The notes below the pieces were generated by a model, which was not told the DNA's origin, did no database searches, and saw only the letters and a program-made list of their open reading frames with translations. From assembly GCF_014596465.1 (NCBI RefSeq), contig NZ_MECK01000401.1, positions 1-47,097 of the forward strand: a DNA stretch of 47,097 bases, written 5' to 3'. Made by a program: the position numbers and the translations under genes. Shown here in pieces: positions 9,120 through 17,278 of the stretch. The DNA is from Streptomyces sp. CBMA123. Lineage in GTDB: Bacteria > Actinomycetota > Actinomycetes > Streptomycetales > Streptomycetaceae. Position 1 is the stretch's first letter; every line of letters begins with the position of its first letter.

Positions 9120-10802
9120 ATGGACATCAAGACGCTGCACGACGCCGACTTCTGCAACCTCGCCATCGCCAAGACGGCCTTCGACACCCTGGCCACCGCC
9201 TTCGGCCAGCACGTCGAGAACTGGCAGCACGAGGTCGTCGACCGGCTGCACAACTCGCAGTGGAGCGGCACCGCCGCCGACCACGCCACCACCCGGATCC
9301 AGAGCCTGCACGACGAACTCCACGCCGCCCAGCAGGAGATCGGGCTCATCAGCCGGGCCCTCCAGGACGGCTCCGAGGGCTTCGCCGCCGCCCAGGCGCA
9401 CCTGCTCAGCGCCCTCGACGACGCCAAGAGCCAGGGGCTCACGGTGGCCGCCGACGGCGGCATCACCTGGGACAACGACCCCAACTCGCTGACCTTCGCC
9501 GGACACGGCGCCCCGGAACACGCCAAGGCCATCCGGGACCGGATCACGGCCGCCCTCACCGAGGCCGACCACGCGGACCGGACGATCAGCGGCCGGCTCG
9601 CCCACCTGAGCACCAACGCGACCAACGGCACCGGCCTGGACTCCACCGTCGCGACGAACGACACGGCCGCCGCGAACGCGCTCTCCCAGATCCCGGCCGC
9701 CGGGACCGACCCGAACAGCGTCCAGGCCTGGTGGAACAGCCTCACCGACGAGCAGCAGCACCGGCTGATCCTCAACCACCCGGACCAGATCGGCAACCTC
9801 GACGGCATCCCCGCCACCGGCCGCGACCAGGCCAACCGGCTCAACCTGGCGCGCAGCAAGCAGGACATCCAGCACCAGCTGGACGTGCTCGGCCCCGAGC
9901 CCGACTCGACGGTGGCAACGCCGTACGGGGCCTACGACAGTCCCGCGCACAAGTTGTGGAAGCAGCAGCACGACGACCTGGTCGAGAAGATGAACGGCAT
10001 CAACGCCATCGACACCCGGCTGGGCACCCAGGTCGACGCCGCCCATCCGCCCGCGTTCCTGCTGGGCTTCGACACCAACGGCAAGGGCCACGCCATCGTC
10101 GCGATCAACAACCCGGACACCGCCGACAACGTGTCGACGTACGTCCCCGGCACCGGCGCCCGGCTCGGCAAGGTCGACGGCGACATCAGCCGCTCGGACG
10201 CGATGGTCGCCGCGGCCAACGCCGTCGGCAACGGCAAGACCACCTCGTCGATCGCCTGGATCGGTTACGACGCCCCGCAGAACCTCATTCCCGAGGCCGC
10301 GGACGACCAGTACGCGAAGGACGCGGAGGGCAAGCTGGTCAGCTTCGAGAACGGGCTGCACGCCACCCACAACGGGACCATCGGCAACAACACCATCCTC
10401 GGCCACAGTTACGGCACCACGACGGTGGGCTACACCATGAAGGACCACGGCCTGCCGGTCGACAACGTCGTCCTGATCGCCAGCCCCGGCGCCGGTGTCG
10501 ACACCGCGAAGGACCTCCGCATCGACCCGTCCCACGTGTACGCGGCGCAGAGCCCCGCCGACATGATCGGCATGGCCAGCGCCGTCGACCCCGGCGGGTT
10601 CGTGGACAACTTCTGGGACAACACGAAGGCCGACTTCGGCTTCGACGACGGCGACCACCACCTGATCCACGGACGCCAGACCACCACCCCCCAGTTCGGC
10701 GCGAACGTCATGCCCGTCGACCCCAACGCCGGGCACTCCGACTACTGGAACAACGGCTCGCCCACCCTGGCCGCCATGGGCCAGGTCATCGCGGGCAAGT
10801 AG
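9120..10802 (+). CDS. WxG-domain alpha/beta hydrolase (DUF1023-like), copy 2
   Basis: The 560-residue paralogue of the 6316-8028 product is collinear along its whole length. The N-terminal hairpin has W-S-G at residues 48-50. The hydrolase domain has a standard G-H-S-Y-G elbow with Ser430, then SPGAGVDTAKDL and HSDYWNNGSP. It ends in VIAGK, shorter than copy 1. No lipoprotein gene follows; the next element is a terminator. The two copies are similar enough to be a local tandem duplication, with most differences in the middle linker (about residues 260-285). Catalytic residues look intact in both, so neither is an obvious pseudogene. The substrate is unknown. Confidence 0.8.
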   Translation: MDIKTLHDADFCNLAIAKTAFDTLATAFGQHVENWQHEVVDRLHNSQWSGTAADHATTRIQSLHDELHAAQQEIGLISRALQDGSEGFAAAQAHLLSALDDAKSQGLTVAADGGITWDNDPNSLTFAGHGAPEHAKAIRDRITAALTEADHADRTISGRLAHLSTNATNGTGLDSTVATNDTAAANALSQIPAAGTDPNSVQAWWNSLTDEQQHRLILNHPDQIGNLDGIPATGRDQANRLNLARSKQDIQHQLDVLGPEPDSTVATPYGAYDSPAHKLWKQQHDDLVEKMNGINAIDTRLGTQVDAAHPPAFLLGFDTNGKGHAIVAINNPDTADNVSTYVPGTGARLGKVDGDISRSDAMVAAANAVGNGKTTSSIAWIGYDAPQNLIPEAADDQYAKDAEGKLVSFENGLHATHNGTIGNNTILGHSYGTTTVGYTMKDHGLPVDNVVLIASPGAGVDTAKDLRIDPSHVYAAQSPADMIGMASAVDPGGFVDNFWDNTKADFGFDDGDHHLIHGRQTTTPQFGANVMPVDPNAGHSDYWNNGSPTLAAMGQVIAGK

Positions 10803-10832
10803 CGCCCGACCAGCCTGCAGCACAGGCCACTT

Positions 10833-10869
10833 GGGGCCGCACCCGGTCTGGTCTGACGGGTGCGACCCC
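10833..10869. terminator. Terminator between cassette copy 2 and the LysR gene
   Basis: GGGGCCGCACCCG pairs with CGGGTGCGACCCC (one mismatch) around an 11-base loop between convergent genes. It resembles the other cassette terminators. Confidence 0.75.
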
Positions 10870-11756
10870 TACAGCTGCTGTACGGCGGCGGCCAGATGAC
10901 TACGGAACCAACGCTGGCCGGGGTCAGCCGAGTTGCGCGGGTGCCAGGCCATCCCCAGCTCCAGCTGCGGGAGTTCGAGCGGGATCGGGAAGGTCCGCAG
11001 GCCCAGCGCCGCGAAGGTCCCCGGCAGCCAGTCCGCCGCCCCGAGGGTCACCAGGTCGCTGCCCCCGGCCAGCAGCATCGCGCCGGTGTGGCTGGGCACC
11101 ACCACCGCGACCCGGCGGCGCAGCCCGCGCTCGGCCAGCGCGGTGTCGATCGGCCCGAGCCGCTTGCCGCGCCGGGAGACGCCGATGTGGTCGGCGGCGG
11201 CGAACCGCCGGGCGGTGATCCGCCCTTCGAACAGCGGGTGGCCGGCCCGCGCCACACCCACCACCGGCACCGTGACCAGCGGCCGGGAGCGGATCTCCGG
11301 ATCCAACGGCCCGAGCACACCGACCTCGACGTCCACCTGCCCCTGGCGCAGGGCCGGTCCGCCCTCCAGGGACTCCGGCAGGAACACCACGTCCACGCCG
11401 GGCGCCTCGGCGCGGATCCGCCCGACCAGCGGGCCGGCCACCCGGACCAGTACGGCGTCGGTGCACTGCACGGTGAAGGTCCGCTCCAGGTGCACCGGCT
11501 CGAAGCCCGCTCCGGGCCGCAGCACGTTCTCGCAGCTCCGCAGCAACCCGGCCACCTCCTCCCGCAGTTCGAGCGCCCGCGGGGTCGGCACCAGCCCCTG
11601 CCCGGCCCGTACCAGCAGCGGATCGCCGACCGCGCGGCGCAACCGGGCCAGCGTCCGGCTCACCGCCGCCGGTGAGGTGCCGAGCCGCTCGGCGGCCCGG
11701 GTCACGCTGTTCTCCTGGAGCAGGGCGTCCAGCACCCGCAGCAGGTTGAGGTCCAT
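10869..11756 (-). CDS. LysR-family transcriptional regulator
   Basis: The 295-residue protein begins MDLNLLRVLDALLQENSVTRAAERLG. A winged helix-turn-helix spans about residues 1-60 (SPAAVSRTLARLR is the recognition helix), and a two-lobed effector-binding domain spans about 90-290. These are the standard size and order for LysR regulators. The gene is divergent from the beta-propeller gene at 11890, with overlapping dyads between them (11779-11805), so that gene is its most likely target, along with autoregulation. The effector is not predictable. The gene converges on the hydrolase cassette through a shared terminator. Confidence 0.92.
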   Translation of the reverse strand: MDLNLLRVLDALLQENSVTRAAERLGTSPAAVSRTLARLRRAVGDPLLVRAGQGLVPTPRALELREEVAGLLRSCENVLRPGAGFEPVHLERTFTVQCTDAVLVRVAGPLVGRIRAEAPGVDVVFLPESLEGGPALRQGQVDVEVGVLGPLDPEIRSRPLVTVPVVGVARAGHPLFEGRITARRFAAADHIGVSRRGKRLGPIDTALAERGLRRRVAVVVPSHTGAMLLAGGSDLVTLGAADWLPGTFAALGLRTFPIPLELPQLELGMAWHPRNSADPGQRWFRSHLAAAVQQL

Positions 11757-11778
11757 TCATGGCTCCTGAGCTGCATTT

Positions 11779-11805
11779 TTGCGCTTGGGGCAATGATCCC
11801 TTGCC
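11779..11805. promoter_or_regulatory. Overlapping dyads, candidate LysR operator
   Basis: TTGCGCTTGGGGCAA (11779-11793) is TTGC-N7-GCAA and satisfies the T-N11-A LysR box. Overlapping it, GGCAATGATCCCTTGCC (11789-11805) is GGCAA-N7-TTGCC. Both lie 23-49 bases upstream of the LysR start and 85-110 bases from the divergent gene. Confidence 0.5.
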
Positions 11806-11889
11806 GATCTTTGCATGGTTCGGCCGCCGCCGGGCGGGGACAGTGGAACCGTCCGAGAGACACCCGACTTCTCCGCACCAGGAGTTCCC

Positions 11890-13044
11890 GTGCCGAACGT
11901 TCCGAACGTGCCCAACACGCCCAACACGCCCAACACGCCCAACACGCCCAACACGCCCAGCGTGCCGAACATCCCGAACGTGCTGAACACGCCGAACGGG
12001 CTGAACGACCCCCGCGCCCACCTCGCCGGCGACGTCCTCGCCGTCGTCAGCCAGAGCGGCCCGACCGTCTCCTTCTACGACGCCGCCACCGACAGCCTGC
12101 TGGACACCATCGAGGTCACGGCCCAGCCGCACGAGCTGCTCTTCGACCCGACCCAGCGACTGCTCTGGTGCACCAGCGCGTACCGCTCCGGCTACTACAA
12201 CGCCCACGACGGCCACCGCACCGAGGTGACCGTCATCGACGCCGACACCCGCCGGATCGTCGAGGTGATCGACCTCGCCCCCGAGCACGGCCCGCACGGT
12301 CTCGCACTGGACCCGGTCCGCGGCCGGCTCTACGTCAGCGTCGAGGCCTCGGCAAACCGCCCCGGCGGCGTGGTGGTCATCGACACCGCGACCCGCCGCC
12401 CGCTCGGCCGGATCGACACCGACGCCCCCGGCCCGCACTGGTTCGCCATCTCCCCGGACGGGCGCACCGGTTACGCCACCAACAAGGAGGCGCCGTACGT
12501 CTCCGTGGTGGACCTCGACCGCGGCACGCTGACCGCGAAGGTGGCCGTGCCCGGCAGCGAGGGTCTGGCCGTCTCCGCCGACGGCGCCCGGGTGTACGTC
12601 GGCGGGCCCTACCTCGGCTTCGCCAAGGACCCCGACGCCACGCCCGGCATCCGGGTCATCGACGCCCGCACCGCCACCGTGACCGACGTCCTGCCCACCG
12701 GCTCCGCCGTCCTCCCGGTCCACCTGACCGCCTCCGGCCGCCTCCTGGCCGGCGAGATCCACGCCACCACCAGCCCGGACTCCGCGCTCGCCGGGCAGGG
12801 CCCCGGCCGCCTCACCGTCTTCTCCGCCGCCACCCACCGCCCCCTGGGCTCCGTCGAGGTGGGTACCTTCCCGCTGACCATCACCTCCTCCCCCGACGGC
12901 CGCCTCGGCTATGTCGCCTCCGCCGTCTCCTCCACCGTCGACGTCATCGACCTCGACACCCTCACCCCCGTCACCCGGCTCACCGTCCCCAAGCGCGCCG
13001 AACCCGGCGCCCACGGCCTGGCCTACCTCCCCCGCCCCGCCTGA
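11890..13044 (+). CDS. YncE/YVTN-type beta-propeller protein with xPN-repeat N-terminus
   Basis: The 384-residue product starts at GTG 11890, placed 6 bases after an AGGAG ribosome site; a longer ATG reading from 11815 has no such site. Residues 2 to about 37 are a tripeptide repeat (VPNVPNVPNTPNTPN and so on). The rest is a seven-bladed-type propeller with repeated blade signatures (VTVIDADTRR, GLALDPVRGRLYVS, WFAISPDGRTGYATN, VSVVDLDRG, LAVSADGARVYVGG, TITSSPDGRLGYVAS). Such proteins bind partners or small molecules and are often exported, but no signal peptide is evident here. The gene is divergent from the LysR gene, which probably controls it. The biochemical role is unknown. Confidence 0.82.
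   Translation: MPNVPNVPNTPNTPNTPNTPNTPSVPNIPNVLNTPNGLNDPRAHLAGDVLAVVSQSGPTVSFYDAATDSLLDTIEVTAQPHELLFDPTQRLLWCTSAYRSGYYNAHDGHRTEVTVIDADTRRIVEVIDLAPEHGPHGLALDPVRGRLYVSVEASANRPGGVVVIDTATRRPLGRIDTDAPGPHWFAISPDGRTGYATNKEAPYVSVVDLDRGTLTAKVAVPGSEGLAVSADGARVYVGGPYLGFAKDPDATPGIRVIDARTATVTDVLPTGSAVLPVHLTASGRLLAGEIHATTSPDSALAGQGPGRLTVFSAATHRPLGSVEVGTFPLTITSSPDGRLGYVASAVSSTVDVIDLDTLTPVTRLTVPKRAEPGAHGLAYLPRPA
11911..11955 (+). repeat. Five perfect 9-bp tandem repeats encoding TPN units
   Basis: CCCAACACG is repeated five times without change, flanked by degenerate copies (GTGCCGAAC and related) from about 11893 to 12000. The unit is a multiple of three, so copy-number changes keep the frame. Confidence 0.9.
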
Positions 13045-13052
13045 CCCGACGA

Positions 13053-13081
13053 GCCTCCGGGCGCCGGGCGCGCCCGGAGGC
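13053..13081 (+). terminator. Terminator after the beta-propeller gene
   Basis: GCCTCCGGGCGC pairs perfectly with GCGCCCGGAGGC around a 5-base loop, 8 bases past the stop. Confidence 0.85.
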
Positions 13082-13144
13082 TTGCCGCCGTCCGGAACGG
13101 GCCGCATCCTGAGGGCTCGGCCGTCCGGTCCGGGGGGAGGCACG

Positions 13145-13753
13145 ATGAGACGCGGCTTCGGGGTGTTCTGTTCGACGGCGGTGCTGCTGGCGGCGCTGGG
13201 CGGGGCCACCGGGTGCGACCCGGTCGTGGACCTGAGTGGCGGCCGGCACCCGGTGCCGCTGCCCGAGCCGGCTCCGGCGTCCGCCCAGTGGATCGTCGAC
13301 CTGGTGGGCGGGCTCAACGTGCCGCCGCAGTGCCCGAAGCCGACGCTGCCGACCATGGTGGTGCTCGACACCGACGGGCAGGAGCGGGCGATGGCGTTCT
13401 GGCTGGTCGACAATGTCGACGTCTGTTACGCCGTCATCAACCAGGCGGGCGTGACGCCCACGACCATCTGGTTCGCCGCCATCGCGGACCTGGTCCCCCG
13501 CACCCCGATGCCGGCCGACACCACGGCGGGCGTGGACTCGTACGCCTTCACGGCCTTCCGCGGCCGGGTGGACGACATCGAGGTCGACGGCGACACCGAC
13601 CACCTCGTCAGCCCGGTCCGCCACCGCACCATCGACCTCGGGGCCGGCGACCTCATCACCTTCGCCGCGTACCACTACCGCATCCCCGCGACCGGCAGGC
13701 CGCTCACCCTCACCCTCTGCACCCCCACCGGCCCCTGCCGCGACGCCCACTGA
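13145..13753 (+). CDS. Putative lipoprotein of unknown function
   Basis: The 202-residue product starts at the ATG at 13145 behind a GGGGGGAGG ribosome site. The N-terminus is a lipoprotein signal (MRRGFG, Leu/Ala core, GATGC lipobox, Cys at about 24). The mature protein has PQCPKP, VCYAVIN and a C-terminal LCTPTGPC, giving four Cys that could pair. The middle (FWLVDNVDVCYAVINQAG, VDSYAFTAFRGRVDDIEVDGD) looks like a beta-rich domain that I do not recognise. The gene is monocistronic: a terminator precedes it and 160 bp separate it from the YccF gene. That gap shows no gene, only a possible promoter ahead of YccF. Confidence 0.7.
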   Translation: MRRGFGVFCSTAVLLAALGGATGCDPVVDLSGGRHPVPLPEPAPASAQWIVDLVGGLNVPPQCPKPTLPTMVVLDTDGQERAMAFWLVDNVDVCYAVINQAGVTPTTIWFAAIADLVPRTPMPADTTAGVDSYAFTAFRGRVDDIEVDGDTDHLVSPVRHRTIDLGAGDLITFAAYHYRIPATGRPLTLTLCTPTGPCRDAH

Positions 13754-13913
13754 TCCCCCGCCCCCACCGTGCCGCGACGCGACCACCCCGCACCTGGTCC
13801 TCAGCACCCCCGAACCTTCCCGGAAGAACGCCCCCTAAGGGAGTGGACACGCCCACCCACGGGCAAGGCACGGTCGTAGCTGCGAGCCCGTCGGACATGA
13901 GAAGGTACGCCCC

Positions 13914-14315
13914 ATGAAGATCATCGACTTCGTTCTCAACGTCATCTGGTTGATTTTCTGTGGCATTTGGATGGCCATCGCCTACGCCGTCGCCGGAGTC
14001 ATCTGCTGCGTACTCATCGTGACCATCCCGTTCGGCATCGCCTCGTTCCGGATCGCCGGCTTCATACTGTGGCCGTTCGGGCGGACCACCGTCGAGCGGG
14101 CGGACGCCGGGGCGGCGTCCTGCGTCGGGAACGTGATCTGGCTGGTCTTCGCGGGCTGGTGGCTGGCCCTCGCGCACCTGATCACCAGCATTCCGCTGTT
14201 CCTGTCGATCATCGGGATCCCGTTCGGCTGGGCCAACCTGAAGATGATCCCGATCTCGCTGATGCCACTGGGCCGCGAGGTCGTCTCCACCGACCGCAAG
14301 TGGGGCACCTACTAG
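13914..14315 (+). CDS. YccF-domain inner-membrane protein
   Basis: The 133-residue product carries two copies of the YccF domain (NVIWLIFCGIWMAIAYAVAG near residue 9 and NVIWLVFAGWWLALAHLITS near residue 73). Each is followed by IPFG and then PFGR or PLGRE, the family pattern. Four hydrophobic segments are expected, with short cytoplasmic ends. Function is unknown for the family; an E. coli member is a small inner-membrane protein. The ATG at 13914 is preceded by a GAGAAGG site 7-14 bases upstream. The gene is monocistronic and ends 8 bases before a 19-bp perfect hairpin. Confidence 0.92.
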   Translation: MKIIDFVLNVIWLIFCGIWMAIAYAVAGVICCVLIVTIPFGIASFRIAGFILWPFGRTTVERADAGAASCVGNVIWLVFAGWWLALAHLITSIPLFLSIIGIPFGWANLKMIPISLMPLGREVVSTDRKWGTY

Positions 14316-14323
14316 GCTTCAGC

Positions 14324-14371
14324 AACACTGATGGCCGACGAGAGGAAGGATCCTCGTCGGCCATCAGTGTT
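14324..14371 (+). terminator. Strong terminator after yccF
   Basis: The 19-bp perfect inverted repeat AACACTGATGGCCGACGAG with its complement has a 10-base loop and is followed by TT. The right arm (GGCCATCAGTGTTT) is shared with the hairpin at 35509-35544. Confidence 0.88.
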
Positions 14372-14430
14372 TACGCTGGTCAGGCCCGCGTCAGCGTCAG
14401 CTGGAAGCGGAGCGGAGCGGCGAGAGTGCG
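14352..14430. repeat. Dispersed repeat, copy A
   Basis: About 79 bases align closely with 35531-35604 (GGCCATCAGTGTTT, CCGCGTCA, GGAAGCGGAGCGG, AGTGCG in order). Copy A has an extra 5 bases from a GCTCC duplication on the minus strand. In copy B the minus strand reads as a peptide end (LSPLRFRLTVTRS, stop); in copy A the 5-base change breaks that frame. It looks like the common 3' end and terminator of a lost gene family. Confidence 0.65.
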
Positions 14431-14702
14431 TGGTGCTGGGCATCCGAACGCGATCCCGTTCGAGAAGGTGCTGCGCCAGCTCGCCCGGTGCACGCGGTAT
14501 TCGCCGACCGCGACGAGGCACTGCTCGCCCTGGGCGCTGTGCTACTGACATCGAATCCGCCAGCTCGGGCCGTGACCTTGACAGTTGAGATAGTTGGCCA
14601 CTCAGCGCGGGGGTATGGCAGCGCTGCGAGGGCCGCAGGCCGCTGCGATCGGCGGTCAACATGCACACCGGCCCGGCAAGTCGGATGGTAGCGTACAAGT
14701 CC
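14431..14702. other. No intact gene; possible decayed coding sequence
   Basis: No frame here has a convincing start and codon pattern. On the plus strand NAIPFEKVLRQLA (from about 14447) and VHAVFADRDEALLALG (from about 14485) would join only through a frameshift, suggesting a relic. A TTGACA at about 14578 and a TAGCGT 6 bases before the phosphoesterase ATG are the only promoter-like elements I see. Confidence 0.35.
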
Positions 14703-15506
14703 ATGTCAACTTCGAATAGCCCCATGTTCGTTGCCTCGGATGTCCATGGTCATCGCGCCGAGTTCCGGGAGGTGCTCCGGGACGCGGGGCTGGTCGACGG
14801 GCAGGGGCGGTGGTCCGGGGGATGCGCCCGGCTGTGGCTGCTCGGCGACTACGTCGACTACGGTCCGGACGGCGTCGGCGTCATCGAGGACGTCCGGAGG
14901 CTGGCAGCCGAAGCCGCGGCCGCCGACGGGGAGGTGGGGGCCCTGCTGGGCAACCACGAGGTGCAACTGCTCGCCGCTCACCGGTTCGGCTCCGCACCCG
15001 TCCCGGGGTGGGGCGAACCCGAGGGCTTCCGGGGCGGTTGGGCGCGCTACGGCGGCCGCGAGGAGGAGCTGCGCCGGCTCACCCCGGAACACACCGCCTG
15101 GATCGCCGGCCTGCCCGCGGTCGCGCTCGTCGACGACCACCTGCTCATCCACTCGGACACCGTTCGGTACCTGGAGTTCGGATCGAGCGTTGCGGACGTC
15201 AACGCGGCCGTGTCCGAAACCCTGAACTGCTCGGACACGGCCGCCTGGCTGGAGCTCTGCGAGCGGATGAGTGACCGGCGGGCGTTCCGCGGTGCCGGAT
15301 CCGCGCCCGCCGAGGATCCCGTCTCGGTGATGCTGCGCACGCTCGGTGGCGACGTGCTCGTGCACGGGCACAGCACGCTCACGGTGTCGTTCGGCGTGGC
15401 GCCCGAGGACGTGCGGAGCGCGTTGCGCTACGCCGGTGACCGGGTCGTCGCCATCGACGGCGGAGTGTACGAGGGAGGGCGCATCCTGGTCACCCGTCTG
15501 GTCTGA
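14703..15506 (+). CDS. Metallophosphoesterase of the calcineurin-like superfamily
   Basis: The 267-residue product starts at the ATG at 14703; a start at 14724 is also possible. The metal ligands are all present: SDVHGH (Asp13, His15), GDYVDYGP, GNHE, IHSDT and VHGHS. This is the complete motif set of the PPP/calcineurin-like fold that binds two metal ions. Related bacterial enzymes are protein phosphatases or Ap4A hydrolases. The substrate cannot be fixed. There is no signal peptide, so it is cytoplasmic. No clear ribosome site precedes the ATG, and a TAGCGT -10-like box lies 6 bases upstream, so the mRNA may be leaderless. A 22-bp perfect terminator follows. Confidence 0.85.
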   Translation: MSTSNSPMFVASDVHGHRAEFREVLRDAGLVDGQGRWSGGCARLWLLGDYVDYGPDGVGVIEDVRRLAAEAAAADGEVGALLGNHEVQLLAAHRFGSAPVPGWGEPEGFRGGWARYGGREEELRRLTPEHTAWIAGLPAVALVDDHLLIHSDTVRYLEFGSSVADVNAAVSETLNCSDTAAWLELCERMSDRRAFRGAGSAPAEDPVSVMLRTLGGDVLVHGHSTLTVSFGVAPEDVRSALRYAGDRVVAIDGGVYEGGRILVTRLV

Positions 15507-15521
15507 GGTATCGGACTGCGG

Positions 15522-15569
15522 CCGCACCCTGAGCGGCACGGCCGACGGGCCGTGCCGCTCAGGGTGCGG
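15522..15569. terminator. Bidirectional terminator between phosphoesterase and permease
   Basis: CCGCACCCTGAGCGGCACGG and two further bases pair perfectly over 22 bp around a 4-base loop, between convergent genes. Confidence 0.9.
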
Positions 15570-15577
15570 ATCCGGGC

Positions 15578-17170
15578 TCAACCGCGGGATCGTCGGGTAC
15601 GGCGGATCACCACCAGGCCTCCGGCGGACAGTCGCAGGTCCACGACCGGAACCGGAGGCGTACCGGCGCTCCCGGTCGTCCCGGCCGCCCCGGGTTCACG
15701 AGGCGCGTCGGAGGAACGGTCCGTGCGGCCGAGGCGGGCGTTCCCGGTCCGCGTCAGGGCGGCGTACCCGAGGGCCGCGACCAGTGGGCCGACGACCGCG
15801 GCGAGGTCGGCGCCGCCCAGCCACCTGCTGACGGGGCCGGTCCACAGCGTGGTGTTGACGCAGAGCAGCGCGGCGAGCGTGCCGGCGAGGAAGGCGATGA
15901 CGCCTGCCGCACTGACACCTGCTGCACCGACCCCGGTCGGGCGGGAGCCGCCCGGTCGGAGGTCGGCCAACTCGCCCGCTCCGTACCGGTTCCGGCGCAG
16001 CACCAGGTCCAGGGCGTAGATGGCGATGATCGGGCCCATGTAGACGACCGACAGGGCGAGGATGTTGTTGAGCGCGGTCAGGAAGCTCGCGGCGACCAGC
16101 GCGTAGAGGGCGATCCCCCCGCCGAGCACTCCGTCGAGCAGCACCGCCCTGGCCCGCCTGATGCGGACGCCGGCGCCTTGGAGCAGCAGGCCGGACGAGT
16201 AGGAGGTCAGGACGTTGTTCGCCAGCGTGCCGACGATGACGGCGGCCAGGAAGACCGGGTGGAACCAGGCCGGCATCAGCGTGGTCATCGAGGTCATGGG
16301 ATCGGTCATGTCGACCGCGGTTCCCGCGAGGACCCCGACGAGGCCCAGGAACACCGAGGCCAGCCATCCGCCCGCCGCGGTCCAGCCCGCGACCGAGCGC
16401 CGTGACGCCGTCGGGGGGAGGTAGCGGGCGTAGTCGGCCCCGGAGAGCCAGGACAGCGGTCCGGAGGAGACGACGGTGAACCCGACCAGAGCGGTGGCGA
16501 GTGGTCCGAGGGCGGCGTCCGCACTGCCGTCCGTTCCGGGATGGGCGTGGACGGCGACGAACACCGCGGCGACCAGCAGGGAGAGCGTGAGCAGCAGGGT
16601 GATCGCCCGGCTCATCCGGAGGATGGCGTCGTAGCCGTACACGCTGATGGTGAAGGTGACGACCGAGACCAGGACCAGGATGACGCCCCTGGAGACGGCG
16701 GAGCCGCCGATTCCCGCTTCGGAGAGCAGGGCCTGCCCGGCCAGGACGGTGATCGAGAGGTTGATCGCCTCGAAGCCGACGGCGGTGAGCCAGCCCAGCC
16801 CGCAGCCGATCACCCGGTTGCCGCGCACTCCGAAGAGCACCCGCATGATGACCGCGCTCGGACTGCCGGTGCTCGGACCGCTCACCGCGAGGAGGCCGAC
16901 CAGTGCCCAGAACGTGTTGCCCGCGAGGAGGACGGCGACGGCCTGCCACGTGCTCAGACCGAGCATCATGAGCGAGCCGCCGAGGAGGATGGGGAGGTAG
17001 GACATGTTCGAGGAGAACCAGACCAGGAAGAGCTCGCGCGGCCGGCCGCGGCGCTCCGCTTCGGGTACTGATTCGATTCCGCGTTCCTCGACCCGGTTGC
17101 CCCGGGATCGTGGCGGTGCGGTCGCTGCCGACGGGGAGTCGGCGTCCGCTCTCGTGGTTCCGCTGCTCAT
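15578..17170 (-). CDS. NCS1-family (cytosine/purine-type) permease
   Basis: The protein is 530 residues from the ATG at 17168-17170, 9 bases after AGGA; the ATG at 17179 is too close to it. About 12 membrane segments run from residue 45 to 475. NTFWALVGLLAVSGPSTGSPS in TM2-3, the GADYARYLPP motif and the NNVLTSYSSGLLLQ helix are typical of NCS1 transporters. These carry cytosine, purines, allantoin, hydantoins or thiamine with cations. It is the last gene of the left arm of the putative biosynthetic cluster, 108 bp after the ThDP enzyme. It may import a precursor or export an intermediate, or it may be a neighbour outside the cluster. Confidence 0.85.
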   Translation of the reverse strand: MSSGTTRADADSPSAATAPPRSRGNRVEERGIESVPEAERRGRPRELFLVWFSSNMSYLPILLGGSLMMLGLSTWQAVAVLLAGNTFWALVGLLAVSGPSTGSPSAVIMRVLFGVRGNRVIGCGLGWLTAVGFEAINLSITVLAGQALLSEAGIGGSAVSRGVILVLVSVVTFTISVYGYDAILRMSRAITLLLTLSLLVAAVFVAVHAHPGTDGSADAALGPLATALVGFTVVSSGPLSWLSGADYARYLPPTASRRSVAGWTAAGGWLASVFLGLVGVLAGTAVDMTDPMTSMTTLMPAWFHPVFLAAVIVGTLANNVLTSYSSGLLLQGAGVRIRRARAVLLDGVLGGGIALYALVAASFLTALNNILALSVVYMGPIIAIYALDLVLRRNRYGAGELADLRPGGSRPTGVGAAGVSAAGVIAFLAGTLAALLCVNTTLWTGPVSRWLGGADLAAVVGPLVAALGYAALTRTGNARLGRTDRSSDAPREPGAAGTTGSAGTPPVPVVDLRLSAGGLVVIRRTRRSRG

Positions 17171-17278
17171 GGGGTCCATTCCTGAGGAGTGAGCTGTTCG
17201 GCCGGCGGCGGCCGCCGGTCAGTGCCGGCCTTGAGGCGGTGCACTGAGCGCGGCGGCCGCCGGCCGTCCGTCATCGGT

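Noticed and set aside
14397..14666. Minus-strand ORF of 89 codons after yccF
   Set aside because: Ser/Arg/Ala-rich composition, no ribosome site, and it overlaps the dispersed repeat. More likely decayed sequence.
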